Below, piece after piece: positions 46,025 to 55,356 of a stretch of DNA of 62,454 nucleotides (position 1 is its first letter; each line of letters opens with the position of its first letter). Source of the DNA: JBFKQC01 sp041627895 (GTDB lineage: Bacteria > Pseudomonadota > Alphaproteobacteria > Rhodobacterales > Rhodobacteraceae); contig JBFKQC010000013.1 of NCBI GenBank assembly GCA_041627895.1, forward strand, positions 1 to 62,454, written 5' to 3'. A program made the translations under genes and the position numbers. A model generated the notes under the pieces. It worked only from the letters and a program-made list of their open reading frames with translations. It made no database searches and was not told the DNA's origin.

Positions 46025-46069
46025 TGATTCGCAGTGTAGCGAATCATCACCTGCGAATCACTGATTCGC
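46025..46069 (-). promoter_or_regulatory. rpoD upstream region with two nested palindromes and four GANTC sites
   Basis: The 8-mer TGATTCGC or its complement GCGAATCA occurs four times: 46025-46032, 46039-46046, 46053-46060 and 46062-46069. The first two form a perfect inverted repeat around AGTGTA, which on the minus strand reads TACACT, a plausible -10 hexamer. The last two form another perfect inverted repeat with a 1-base spacer. Every copy contains GANTC, the target of the cell-cycle methylase CcrM. Confidence 0.75.
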
Positions 46070-46114
46070 CACCGGTTTATCGCTATTCGTTAACAACTTC
46101 CCTACCTGTGCGGC

Positions 46115-48067
46115 CTATCGGTGCCGGCGCTTGTCCCTGGCGAAGTCGATCCCCTTCAGAAGCGCGTCGAACGTGTCGCGCTCGGTGCGCTTCAGGCGGG
46201 CGCCGCTGGGCGCCGTGTCGTATTCGGTCTTGTCCTCGGTCGCGCCGTGCTCGGCGCGCTGGCGCGCCTCGGCGGCCTGGCCTAGGCGCCAGGTCAGGCC
46301 CTCGTCGGGCAGACCCGCGATATCCTGCATCGCCTCGTTCACCTCGCGCTCGGCGCCGCGCTTGGCGGCGAGCTTGGCAAATTCCTCGTTCAGACATTGC
46401 ACGGCAAGGTCCCGGTCTTGCGGATTGCGGATGGCGGGCACCACGCGGATGTGGCTGTCGGACATCAGCTTTTCAAGGGTTCCGGCGCCCGCCTCTGTGG
46501 CGAGTTTCGCGCCGATCTCATCGGCCGGCGCATCGCCGTGACGCAGCAGCGCGGCGCGCAGCCGCTCGTGGTCGGGCGAGGTGCAGTGCAGCGCCTCCAG
46601 ATCGCCCTCGAACCCAGCGATCAGGCCGGGATGGGCGGCCAGCACCGCCAGGATCACCGCCTCGTGCAGCCGGTCCCCCATCGCGCCCCCGGTGGCGGCC
46701 AGAACCGATTGCAGCGCCCCCGGCGACGCGCCCTCGGGCACCTTCGCCCACGGCGCGGCGCGGCGCCCGCGCTGCGGCGGGCGGTTGCCGAACAAATCCC
46801 AGCGCAGCCGCTTGATCTCGTCGCCGTAATGCGCGCGCAAGGACGGGTCCGGAATTCGCCGGATCGCCTCGCGCAGGCTCTTGTCCAGTGCCGCCTTGCG
46901 CTCGGGACTGTCGAAGACCCGGCCCTCGGTCTCGCGCCGCCAGAGCAGCCGGACCAGCGGCTGCGCGGCCCCCAGCAGCTTCTGCATCGCGCCCGCGCCG
47001 CCGGCGCGGATCACGTCATCCGGGTCCTGCCCGGGCGGCATGATGCAGAACCGCAGCGAGCGGCCGGCCTCGAGCAGCGGCAGCGCCAGGTCGATGAGCC
47101 GCATCGCGGCGCCCAGCCCCGCCTTGTCGCCGTCGAGCGCCACGACCGGCTCGGGCGCGATCCGCCAGAGCATCTGCAGCTGGTTTTCCGTGATCGCGGT
47201 GCCGAGCGGCGCGACGGCGGCGGCGAACCCGGCCTCGGCCAGCGCGATCACGTCCATGTAGCCCTCGGCCACGATCAGCGGCTCGCCCCTGCCCGCCGCC
47301 TCGCGCGCGCGCTGCAGGTTATAGAGGCTGCGGCCCTTGTCGAACAGCTCGGTTTCCGGCGAGTTCAGGTACTTGGCCCGCGCGTTCGGGTCCATCGCCC
47401 GGCCGCCGAGCGCGATCGCGCGGCCGCGCGCGTCGCGGATCGGAAAGATGATCCGCCCGCGGAACCGGTCATAGGGCGCGCCGCCGTCATCGGGTTTCGC
47501 GGCAAGGCCCGCGTCGATCACCAGATCGGCGGCGACGCCCTTGCCGGTCAGGTGGCCGAAGACGCCCTGGCGCTGGTCCGGCGCAAAGCCGATCTCCCAG
47601 CGCTCCTGCGCCGCCTCGGACAGCCCCCTGCCCGCCAGATACTCCCGCGCCGCCGCCGCGGCGGCGGTCTTCAGCTGCAGCCGGTAATGCTGCACCGCCT
47701 GCTCCATCACCCCGGCCAGTTCGGTCCGGCGGTCGGCACGCTTCTGCGCCTTCGGATCGCGCGCGGGCATCTGCAGTCCGGCCTCGCGGGCCAGAATCTC
47801 GACCGCCTCCATGAAGCCCACATTCTCGGTCTCGCGCACGAAGCTGATCGCGTCGCCCTTCGCGTGGCAGCCGAAGCAATAGTAATAGCCCTTGCGGTCA
47901 TCCACATGAAAAGACGCGGTTTTTTCCTGGTGGAACGGGCAAGGCGCCCACATGTCGCCCTTGCCCTGGTTCGACTTGCGGGCGTCCCACATCACCTTGC
48001 GGCCCACCACCTGCGCCAGCGAGGTGCGGGTGCGAAGCTCGTCCAGGAAACCGGGGGGCAGACTCAT
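46115..48067 (-). CDS. dnaG: DnaG, DNA primase
   Basis: The product is 650 residues. The N-terminal CHC2 zinc motif is APCPFHQEKTASFHVDDRKGYYYCFGCHAKGD. The TOPRIM core includes VAEGYMDVIAL and VVALDGDKAGLGAAMRLIDLALP. The C-terminal helicase-interacting region has lower conservation. It synthesises primers at replication forks. The dnaG-rpoD order is the classic macromolecular synthesis arrangement. The 127-base gap to rpoD carries the GANTC cluster. Confidence 0.97.
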   Translation of the reverse strand: MSLPPGFLDELRTRTSLAQVVGRKVMWDARKSNQGKGDMWAPCPFHQEKTASFHVDDRKGYYYCFGCHAKGDAISFVRETENVGFMEAVEILAREAGLQMPARDPKAQKRADRRTELAGVMEQAVQHYRLQLKTAAAAAAREYLAGRGLSEAAQERWEIGFAPDQRQGVFGHLTGKGVAADLVIDAGLAAKPDDGGAPYDRFRGRIIFPIRDARGRAIALGGRAMDPNARAKYLNSPETELFDKGRSLYNLQRAREAAGRGEPLIVAEGYMDVIALAEAGFAAAVAPLGTAITENQLQMLWRIAPEPVVALDGDKAGLGAAMRLIDLALPLLEAGRSLRFCIMPPGQDPDDVIRAGGAGAMQKLLGAAQPLVRLLWRRETEGRVFDSPERKAALDKSLREAIRRIPDPSLRAHYGDEIKRLRWDLFGNRPPQRGRRAAPWAKVPEGASPGALQSVLAATGGAMGDRLHEAVILAVLAAHPGLIAGFEGDLEALHCTSPDHERLRAALLRHGDAPADEIGAKLATEAGAGTLEKLMSDSHIRVVPAIRNPQDRDLAVQCLNEEFAKLAAKRGAEREVNEAMQDIAGLPDEGLTWRLGQAAEARQRAEHGATEDKTEYDTAPSGARLKRTERDTFDALLKGIDFARDKRRHR

Positions 48068-48134
48068 GGTCAGACTATCGGCCCCGCCCGCCGCAATGTC
48101 CAGATTCCGCGCGAGGGCAAAACCCTTGCGCGGC

Positions 48135-48671
48135 TCAGGCCTGCGCCGCCACGCTTTCCATCGCGCGGGTCAGCTCGTGCACCGCGGTCCGCGCCATCGA
48201 GCGGAAGACGAGCATCTCGTAGCGCGCCGCGCCCGTGCGCAGGAACAGGCAGCTCATGTGCCCGAGAAGCGACCGCGCCGCGTGGCCGCGCTTGAACACG
48301 CTTTCGCGCAGGTCCAGCGGCGTCAGCCGCGCCAGCGCCGCCGCGGCGCCCTCGCCCTCGAGCGCCAGGCAGCACCAGGCGTCCGACTGATCGGTCAGCG
48401 CCGCGCCCGCGACCGCCACCTCCGGCCCCAGCACCAGCACCTGCCCCAGCCCGGACCAGACCGCGCGCGCGCCGGCCCTGCCGGTGATCCGCCCCGGCGC
48501 CGGCCAGGCCGCGCCGATCGCCTGTTTCAGCGCGCCGGCGACCGCCGCCTCCTGCCCCCGGAACGGCGCGACCGAGGTGATCCGGCCGTGATCCGCTTCC
48601 GTCAGGGTCAGCCCCCGGACGACAACCGGCAGCAGCCCCTCTGCGGGGGATTTCGCGATCAGCCTAGCCAC
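48135..48671 (-). CDS. soxG: Sarcosine oxidase gamma subunit
   Basis: The product is 178 residues; this soxG is unrelated to the sulfur-oxidation genes of the same name. Family sequence includes QVLVLGPEVAVAGAALTDQSDAWCCLALEGEGAAAALARLTPLDLRESVFKRGHAARSLLGHMSCLFLRTGAARYEMLVFRSMARTAVHELTRAM. The subunit has a YgfZ/GcvT-like fold and completes the heterotetramer. The GTG start overlaps the alpha-subunit stop by 8 bases. Confidence 0.9.
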   Translation of the reverse strand: MARLIAKSPAEGLLPVVVRGLTLTEADHGRITSVAPFRGQEAAVAGALKQAIGAAWPAPGRITGRAGARAVWSGLGQVLVLGPEVAVAGAALTDQSDAWCCLALEGEGAAAALARLTPLDLRESVFKRGHAARSLLGHMSCLFLRTGAARYEMLVFRSMARTAVHELTRAMESVAAQA

Positions 48672-51594
48672 GCATCCGCCCCCCGTCCGGGTCGAGGAAG
48701 ACCGGGTCGCAGACCTCGCAGGTGGTCTCGACCCGGCGCAGGTGATCGACCATGCGCACCGTCTCGCCGTGCCGCGCGCGCCCGTCGCGCAGGAAACCGA
48801 GGCCGAGATAGGTGCCGAGCGTCGGCGAAAAGCCGGCGCTGGTGACGTAGCCCTCGGAATGGACGCGCGTCGCCGGGTTGCCCGGCGCGAACAGATGCGC
48901 GCCGGCGGTGATCTGCTTCACCGCCCCGCGGGGCCGCAACCCGACGAGCTGTTCGCGCTCGGGCCCCGACAGCCCCGGGCGTTCGGACATGGTCTTGCCG
49001 ACGCAATCCTTGGTGGCGCTCACCATGCGGCCCATGCCGATGTCGAAGGCCGTCACCCGGCCGTGGATCTCGGCATGCGTGATGAACCCCTTTTCGATCC
49101 GCAGCACGTTCAGCGCCTCCATCCCGTAGGGCCCGCCGCCCAGCGTCTCGGCATGGGTCACGAGCAGCCGATAGAGGCTTTCCCCGAACCGCGCGGGCAC
49201 GGCGATCTCGTAGCCCTCCTCGCCCGAGAACGAGATCCGGAACAGCCGCCCGGCGACGCCCATCACCCGGACCGCCCCGCAGGACATGAACGGCCAGTCC
49301 GCGGCCTCGAACCCGTCGTCCAGCACCGCCGCCAGCACGCGGCGCGCCTTCGGCCCGGCGACGGCGAACTGCGCCCAGTGTTCCGTGACCGAGATGACCT
49401 GCACATCCGCATCCGGCATCAGCCCCTGCCTGACCCAGTCGAGATGCGCCATCACCTGCCCCGCCGCCGCCGTGGTCGTGGTCATCAGGTACTGCGTATC
49501 GCCCAGCCGCGCGGTGGTGCCGTCGTCCATCACGTGCCCGTCCTCGCGCAACATCAGGCCATAGCGCACGCGGCCCGGCATCAGCGTCGAGAAGGTGTTG
49601 GTGTAGACGAAATCGAGAAAGCGGGCGGCGTCGGGTCCCTGGACGTCGATCTTGCCCAGGGTCGAGACATCCGCGATTCCGACGGCGCTGCGCACCATCC
49701 CGACCTCGCGGTCGCAGGCCTCGCGCCAGGTCTTCTCGCCCGGTGCCGGGAAATAGCTCGGCCGGTACCACAGCCCCGCCTCGATCATCGGCGCGCCGCG
49801 CTGAACCGACGCCGCGTGCGAGGTGGTGAACCGCTGCGGGGCAAAGCCCTGGTCCAGCCCGCCCGCGCCGAGCGCGGCGATCGAGACCGGCGTGTAGGGC
49901 GGGCGGAAGGTGGTCGTCCCGGTTTCGGGGATCGCGCGGCCGGTGGCGTCGGCCAGGATCGCCAGCGCGTTGACGCTGGACGACTTGCCCTGGTCGGTCG
50001 CCATGCCCAGCGTGGTGTAGCGCTTCATGTGCTCGACCGAGCGGAAGTTCTCCTGCGCGGCCAGCTTGACGTCCTTCGCCGTCACGTCGTTCTGGAAATC
50101 CAGCCAGGCGCGCCCCTTGCCCTCGACCAGCCACAAGGGCGCGATCGCGTAACCGCCGTCCTCGGCCTCGGGCAGATCGGCCTTGGGTGCCCGCCTGCCC
50201 AGCGCCTTCAGCGCCTCGGCCGCGGCACGCGCGCCGTCGGCCAGGCAGCCCGCGGTCGAGAAGGTGCCGGTGCAGGCCCCCGCCGCGACCAGCCCCGGCA
50301 CCGCGGCGCCGGGCGGCACGAAGGCGGCGATGCCCTCGCGCCAGATCGGCCGGGCGCCCATGTGGCAGGTCAGGTGCACCGCCGGGTTCCAGCCGCCCGA
50401 GACGGCAAGGCAGTCGCACTTGATCGCCCGCGTGTCGCGGCCGTCGGGTATGGCGATTTCCTCGATCCCGTGGCGGCCCGCGGTGCCGGTCACGGCGGCG
50501 CCGGCATAGACCGGGAAATCGCCCGCGGGCGCCGCATCGCCGCGGCTGTCGATCACGGCGGCGATCTCGACCCCCGCGGCGGCGAGATCGCGCGCGGTGC
50601 GGTGCGCGTCGTCGTTGTTGCCGAAGACCGCGACGCGCCTGCCCGGCGCCACGCCCCAGCGGTTGACATAGGCGCGCACCGCGCCCGCCAGCATCACGCC
50701 GGGGCGGTCGTTCGCCGGGAACGCGATCGGCCGCTCATGCGCGCCCGCGGCCAGCACCGCGCGTTTCGCGACGATCCGCCAGAAGGTTTCCAGCGGCGCC
50801 TGCCCCGGATCGGCCAGGTGCAGCGCGACCCGTTCCAGCGCGCCGTAGGTGCCACCGTCATGGGCGCCGGTGACGGTGGTGCGCGGCATCAGGCGCACGT
50901 TGTCCATCGACCGAAGCTCGGCCAGCACGCCGTCGACCCAGCGATGCCCCGGCTGGCCGCCGACCTCTTCGCGCTCGGCCAGCAGGCGCCCGCCCATCCG
51001 GCTGTCCTCGTCGGACAGGATCACGTCGGCGCCCGCGCGCCCGGCCGTCAGCGCCGCCATCAGCCCCGCGGGCCCCGCGCCGATCACCAGCAGGTCGCAA
51101 TGCGCGAAGGCCTTGTCATAGCGCGCGCGGTCATCCTCGCGCGACAGCGCGCCCAGCCCGGCGGCACGGCGGATCATCGGCTCGTATAGCCGTTCCCAGA
51201 AGCTTTTCGGCCACATGAAGGTCTTGTAGTAGAACCCCGCGCCGAGAAACGGCGCCAGAAGATCGTTCGCCGCCAGCAGATCGTGGTGCAGCGTGGGCCA
51301 GGCGTTCTGGCTGCGCGCGTCCAGCCCGTCGTACAGCTCCTGCACCGTGGCGCGCACGTTCGGGGTCTGCGCCGCGCCCCGGCCCAGCGTCACCAGCGCG
51401 TTCGGCTCTTCCGACCCGGCGGTCAGGATGCCGCGCGGGCGGTGGTACTTGAAGGACCGGGCGACCATGCGGACATGGTTCGCCAGAAGCGCCGAGGCCA
51501 GGGTGTCGCCGGAGAAACCGGAATAGGACCGCCCGTCGAACGTGAACGAGACCGGCGCATCGCGGTCGATCAGCCCCCCCGCCGCGAGCCTCAT
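48664..51594 (-). CDS. soxA: Sarcosine oxidase alpha subunit
   Basis: The product is 976 residues. The N-terminal 2Fe-2S-like domain (VSFTFDGRSYSGFSGDTLASALLANHVRMVARSFKYHRPRGIL) is followed by a dinucleotide-binding domain with CDLLVIGAGPAGLMAALTAGRAGADVIL. A GcvT-type folate domain occupies the last 370 or so residues. The enzyme oxidises sarcosine to glycine and transfers the methyl carbon to tetrahydrofolate. The ATG at 51594 overlaps the delta-subunit stop (ATGA). Confidence 0.95.
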   Translation of the reverse strand: MRLAAGGLIDRDAPVSFTFDGRSYSGFSGDTLASALLANHVRMVARSFKYHRPRGILTAGSEEPNALVTLGRGAAQTPNVRATVQELYDGLDARSQNAWPTLHHDLLAANDLLAPFLGAGFYYKTFMWPKSFWERLYEPMIRRAAGLGALSREDDRARYDKAFAHCDLLVIGAGPAGLMAALTAGRAGADVILSDEDSRMGGRLLAEREEVGGQPGHRWVDGVLAELRSMDNVRLMPRTTVTGAHDGGTYGALERVALHLADPGQAPLETFWRIVAKRAVLAAGAHERPIAFPANDRPGVMLAGAVRAYVNRWGVAPGRRVAVFGNNDDAHRTARDLAAAGVEIAAVIDSRGDAAPAGDFPVYAGAAVTGTAGRHGIEEIAIPDGRDTRAIKCDCLAVSGGWNPAVHLTCHMGARPIWREGIAAFVPPGAAVPGLVAAGACTGTFSTAGCLADGARAAAEALKALGRRAPKADLPEAEDGGYAIAPLWLVEGKGRAWLDFQNDVTAKDVKLAAQENFRSVEHMKRYTTLGMATDQGKSSSVNALAILADATGRAIPETGTTTFRPPYTPVSIAALGAGGLDQGFAPQRFTTSHAASVQRGAPMIEAGLWYRPSYFPAPGEKTWREACDREVGMVRSAVGIADVSTLGKIDVQGPDAARFLDFVYTNTFSTLMPGRVRYGLMLREDGHVMDDGTTARLGDTQYLMTTTTAAAGQVMAHLDWVRQGLMPDADVQVISVTEHWAQFAVAGPKARRVLAAVLDDGFEAADWPFMSCGAVRVMGVAGRLFRISFSGEEGYEIAVPARFGESLYRLLVTHAETLGGGPYGMEALNVLRIEKGFITHAEIHGRVTAFDIGMGRMVSATKDCVGKTMSERPGLSGPEREQLVGLRPRGAVKQITAGAHLFAPGNPATRVHSEGYVTSAGFSPTLGTYLGLGFLRDGRARHGETVRMVDHLRRVETTCEVCDPVFLDPDGGRMRG

Positions 51595-51854
51595 CGCGCG
51601 GTCTCCTGCGCCAGTTCGGCACCCAGCGCCTCGTGCGTGACGGTGTTGCGCGTCACCACCAGCCAGGCGGTGCAGCCGGCGCCGTGATACCACAGCTCGC
51701 GGGTCTCGCCCGCCGGGTTTTCGCGCAGGTGCAGATAGGCGTCCCAGGCGTCGTCGCCGGCCTCGGGGTCGGGCCGGTCCAGCGCCAGGGCGGCGCCCTT
51801 GCAGGTGAACTCGCGGATGTCGCGCTCGCCGCAGATCGGACAGGGGATGCGCAT
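51591..51854 (-). CDS. soxD: Sarcosine oxidase delta subunit
   Basis: The product is 87 residues. Zinc-binding cysteines are in MRIPCPICGERDIREFTCKG, and the typical YLHLRENPAGETRELWYHGAGCTAWLVVTRNTVTHE follows. It is the smallest subunit of the tetramer. It lies 49 bases after the beta gene and is translationally coupled to alpha. Confidence 0.94.
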   Translation of the reverse strand: MRIPCPICGERDIREFTCKGAALALDRPDPEAGDDAWDAYLHLRENPAGETRELWYHGAGCTAWLVVTRNTVTHEALGAELAQETAR

Positions 51855-51903
51855 CGCTCAGCCGCCCTGGCGCCCGCGGCCGGCGGCCGGGGCCGGCGCC
51901 GCG

Positions 51904-53157
51904 CTAGTGAAGGTTGTGCTGCGCACCGGTGCCCTCCTCGTCCATCAGGCCGATACCGTCGCGGAACCGGTCCAGCCGATAGCGCGCCGCGGTCTGGTGC
52001 GGGCGGTCCTGCGCGATCAGGTGGGCGAAGGCGAAACCGCTCGCCGGCACCGCCTTGAACCCGCCATAGCACCAGCCGCAGTCGACATAGAGCCCGTCCA
52101 CCGGCGTCCGGTCGATGATCGGGCTGCCGTCCGGGGTCATGTCCATGATCCCGCCCCAGGACCGCAACACCCTGGCCTTGCCGATCGCCGGCATCAGCGT
52201 CATCGCGGCCTCCATCACGTGCTCGACCATGGGCAGGTTGCCGCGCTGCGCGTAGGAGGCGTAGAAATCCAGATCGCCGCCGAAGACCAGCCCGCCCTTG
52301 TCGGACTGGCTGATGTAGAAATGGCCCATGCCGAAGGTCACGACGTGGTCGAGCACCGGCTTCAGCCCCTCGGTGACGAAGGCCTGCAGGATGTGGCTTT
52401 CCACCGGCAGGCGCAGCCCCGCCATCGCCGCGACCTGACCGGACCGCCCGGCCACGACGATGCCGACCTTCCTGGCCCGGATCGCGCCGCGGGCGGTCTG
52501 CACGCCGGTGACGCGGCCGGCCTCGATGTCGATGCCGGTGACCTCGCAATTCTGGATCAGGTCGACGCCGCGCCGGTCGGCGCCCCGCGCATATCCCCAG
52601 GCGACGGCGTCATGGCGCGCCGTGCCCCCGCGTTTGTGCAAAAGCCCGCCGTAGACGGGAAAGCGGATATTGTCGAAGTTCAGGAACGGCACGTAGGCGC
52701 GCACGCCCTCGCGGTCCAGCAGTTCCGCATCGTCGCCCTGGTTGATCATCGCGTTGCCGCGCCGGGCGAAGGCGTCGCGCTGGCCGTCGGAATGACAAAG
52801 GTTGATGACGCCGCGCTGCGACATCATCACGTTGTAGTTCAGGTCCTGTTCCAGCCCCTCCCAGAGCTTCAGCGAGTGGCTGTAGAACTCGGAGTTTCCC
52901 GGCAGGGCGTAATTGGCGCGCACGATGGTGGTGTTGCGCCCGACGTTGCCGCCGCCGAGATAGCCCTTTTCCAGCACCGCGACGCTGGTCGCGCCGTGCT
53001 CCTTGGCCAGGTAATAGGCGGTCGACAGGCCATGGCCGCCGCCGCCGATGATCACGATGTCGTATTCCGGCTTCGGCGTGGGATCACGCCAGGCCGGCCG
53101 CCAGCCGCGGTTGCCGCGCAGGCCCTCCCTGAAAATCTGCCAGGCGGAATAGGTCAT
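51904..53157 (-). CDS. soxB: Sarcosine oxidase beta subunit
   Basis: The product is 417 residues. The FAD-binding fold starts at DIVIIGGGGHGLSTAYYLAKEHG. The segment HILQAFVTEGLKPVLDHVV and the C-terminal GIMDMTPDGSPIIDRTPVDGLYVDCGWCYGGFKAVPASG are typical; the histidine in the family's conserved RNTTIVRANY/H region positions the covalent FMN. It carries the site of sarcosine oxidation. The start at 53157 is preferred to an ATG 44 codons upstream because family similarity begins at MTYSAWQIFREGL. Confidence 0.94.
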   Translation of the reverse strand: MTYSAWQIFREGLRGNRGWRPAWRDPTPKPEYDIVIIGGGGHGLSTAYYLAKEHGATSVAVLEKGYLGGGNVGRNTTIVRANYALPGNSEFYSHSLKLWEGLEQDLNYNVMMSQRGVINLCHSDGQRDAFARRGNAMINQGDDAELLDREGVRAYVPFLNFDNIRFPVYGGLLHKRGGTARHDAVAWGYARGADRRGVDLIQNCEVTGIDIEAGRVTGVQTARGAIRARKVGIVVAGRSGQVAAMAGLRLPVESHILQAFVTEGLKPVLDHVVTFGMGHFYISQSDKGGLVFGGDLDFYASYAQRGNLPMVEHVMEAAMTLMPAIGKARVLRSWGGIMDMTPDGSPIIDRTPVDGLYVDCGWCYGGFKAVPASGFAFAHLIAQDRPHQTAARYRLDRFRDGIGLMDEEGTGAQHNLH

Positions 53158-53251
53158 CGGCGTCCCTCGGCTCGCGGTGCAAGAAAAGCAATCCGCGCGC
53201 GCGGGCGCAATCGCATTCGGCGACATGGCGACGGGCGTTTTCGACAAAGAA

Positions 53252-53276
53252 GGCGCCCCGCCGGCTGCGGGGCGCC
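53252..53276 (-). terminator. Intrinsic terminator after the TadG-like gene
   Basis: GGCGCCCCGC (53252-53261) and its complement (53267-53276) form a perfect 10-bp stem with a 5-base loop. On the minus strand it is followed by TTCTTTGTC. It lies 29 bases past the stop of the TadG-like gene and shields the sarcosine oxidase operon from read-through. Confidence 0.75.
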
Positions 53277-53304
53277 CCGTTCGGCGCATATGTTCGGCCC
53301 CGGA

Positions 53305-54654
53305 TCAGGTCGCGAGCTGGAAGTACGGGATCTCGAAGTTGTCCTCCATCCCCGAGCCGCAGAAGCCCATCGTCATGTTCGACGTGCCGCTGATGTTGCC
53401 GCCGGCGATCAGCGAGGCGCCCTCGATGCCGTTGGCATTGGCCGAGAAGTTGATGTCGTGCCTGGCGATGATCTGCCCGCCGTAAAGCCGCATGTCGGCC
53501 GGCACGTCGACGCTGCCCCAGGTCAGGATCTGGGCGCCGCCGCCGGTGGCACAACCGTCGTCCTTGCCGACCTGCAGGCTGGACGCGGAAGAGATCGACT
53601 TGCTGGACGTGTTGGTGGTCAGCACCACCACGTCGTTCAGTTCCACGCCTTGGCCGAAGTTGATCTTGCAGTTGGTCAGGATCACGACCTCTTCCAGCTT
53701 GACGCCCGCCTCGACCGACAGGGCGGAACCGCCGGTGCAGGACTTGGTATAGATGCGGCCCTTCTGCAGCATCTTGGTATTGGCGTCGCTCGTGTCGACA
53801 CCGCTGGGCGGAACCATGCCGCCGATCTTCTTCTGCGAGAAGCTGACCGCGGTCGAACTGGTGATGTAGTCCGGCGTCCAGGGCTCGTCGCCTGCGCGCA
53901 GGGAATCCTCGATTTCGGTCAGCCGGTTCAGGATGCGGATGTCGTACTTGCCGTCGCGCAGCGCGGCCTCGAGGCCCTGGTTGCTCTCGAAGCCCGAATT
54001 CGGAAGATCGATGTTGGTCTTGTCGGGCATCGACACGACCGTGCCGTCGGCAAAGAAGTTGTCCGAGCTCAGCTTCACATGGGTGTTCGAGTGGATGCAG
54101 AAGCCGTTGTAGAACGAGTTGTTGCTCTGCACGTCGACCACGTCGTCGGCGGCGAAGCCCTCGCGCAGGCAGGTCGGCATGTAGGTGCGGAACACCGAGC
54201 CGGTGCGCACGTCCCAGGTCGACATGCCCACCATGCCCAGGAAGAAGGTCGGAACCGCGTTGCCGGTGCTGGCGAAACGCGCGGTCGAGACCATCACGCC
54301 GTCCTTCGAGGTCGGGTCGATGACGAAGGTCTGCAGTTCCTCGTCCCAGTAGCCGAACAGGATGTCCTCGGCGCGCAGCACGTCGCCGAAGGCGGCCGGG
54401 TGCAGCGTGGCCTCGGCGACCTCGACGGCCAGGGCCTGCGCGTCTTCGCGCTTGTTGTCCTGGCGCGTGTAAAGCGCCGCGTGCGCCGCGCTGTCGGCGG
54501 CCATCTGCAGCTCGGTGCGCGACTTGTAGGCAAAGGCGAGGTCGATCGCGATGCCCGCGACCGTGAAGAAGATCAGCGTCATGAACACCATCAGTGCCGT
54601 GATGGCGCCGCCCTCGTCGGTCCCGAAATTGCGAATTTTGCTGTAGGCTTTCAT
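53305..54654 (-). CDS. TadG-like pilus assembly protein
   Basis: The product is 449 residues. The N-terminus DEGGAITALMVFMTLIFFTVAGIAIDLAFAYKSRTELQMAADSAAHAAL is the TadG/Flp-assembly membrane segment with the helix that follows it. The periplasmic part is long; from about residue 300 it has repeating strands (LEEVVILTNCKINFGQGVELNDVVVLTTN, then ADMRLYGGQIIARHDINFSANANGIEGASLIAGG) that suggest a right-handed beta-helix. TadG-type proteins belong to the tight-adherence apparatus. The main tad ATPase and secretin genes are not in the window. Confidence 0.85.
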   Translation of the reverse strand: MKAYSKIRNFGTDEGGAITALMVFMTLIFFTVAGIAIDLAFAYKSRTELQMAADSAAHAALYTRQDNKREDAQALAVEVAEATLHPAAFGDVLRAEDILFGYWDEELQTFVIDPTSKDGVMVSTARFASTGNAVPTFFLGMVGMSTWDVRTGSVFRTYMPTCLREGFAADDVVDVQSNNSFYNGFCIHSNTHVKLSSDNFFADGTVVSMPDKTNIDLPNSGFESNQGLEAALRDGKYDIRILNRLTEIEDSLRAGDEPWTPDYITSSTAVSFSQKKIGGMVPPSGVDTSDANTKMLQKGRIYTKSCTGGSALSVEAGVKLEEVVILTNCKINFGQGVELNDVVVLTTNTSSKSISSASSLQVGKDDGCATGGGAQILTWGSVDVPADMRLYGGQIIARHDINFSANANGIEGASLIAGGNISGTSNMTMGFCGSGMEDNFEIPYFQLAT

Positions 54655-54681
54655 GGTGATATCCGCCCGTGCTTGGTCTTT

Positions 54682-55101
54682 CTAGAGTTCCTTGAAGTGC
54701 TGCGCCCGGATCGTCAGCGTGATGTCGCGGATCCCGGCCCAGAAACCGATGATGTCCATGTCCGACGCGGGGATCGTCACGACGGTGTTGATGACGCCGC
54801 CCAGGATGTCGGTGTCGGCCGTGACGTTGGCGCTGAGCCCGGCGAGCCGGTTGGTGATCTGGTCTTCCGCTTCCTGCTCGCTCTCATAGCGCCCGACCGA
54901 CAGTCCGCGGTTGGCGTCCTGCACGATGCGCAGGACGTTCGAGTGGTTGTGGAAGATCACGGTCGCATCGACGATCAGCGTGAAGATGGCGAGAATGAAC
55001 GGCAGCCACAGCACGACCTCGATCGTGGCGCTGCCGTCCTCTTCGGCTGCGCGCCCCCGCATCCTGCGCAGCAGGTTTCCGATGCCGGAAGTCAGGCCCA
55101 T
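54682..55101 (-). CDS. TadE-like pseudopilin family protein
   Basis: The product has about 139 residues from the ATG at 55101 (MGLTSGIGNLLRRM). A GTG at 55167 would add 22 residues but lacks a Shine-Dalgarno. The TadE motif is EEDGSATIEVVLWLPFILAIFTLIVDATVIFHNHSNVLRIVQDANRGLSVG, with the conserved glutamate after the cleavage-like Gly/Ser segment. It lies 27 bases before the TadG-like gene. Confidence 0.85.
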   Translation of the reverse strand: MGLTSGIGNLLRRMRGRAAEEDGSATIEVVLWLPFILAIFTLIVDATVIFHNHSNVLRIVQDANRGLSVGRYESEQEAEDQITNRLAGLSANVTADTDILGGVINTVVTIPASDMDIIGFWAGIRDITLTIRAQHFKEL

Positions 55102-55356
55102 GGCGTGATTCGCGTCCTTTGTTTCCGCGCCCCTCGCCGCATTTGTCGCTCTGAAATGGGAAAACACCGGGGTTGAAATGTGTTCGGATTTTGAATTCTC
55201 ACCGAGAAATCGCGGTCAATTCAGCGACTTCGCGCCGGATTGTTCAGCGCGGGTGTGCAATCCCGGCCCGATGGACACGCGGCCGTCCGGCGGCCCGGCG
55301 CCGCCATGGCTTGCGGAATGCGCCGGGCGCCGGACCTGCCCGGCACCCGTCGCGGG

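Noticed and set aside
51799..55176. An 1125-codon plus-strand frame
   Set aside because: It overlaps sarcosine oxidase beta and the TadG/TadE genes in antisense, with no family resemblance.
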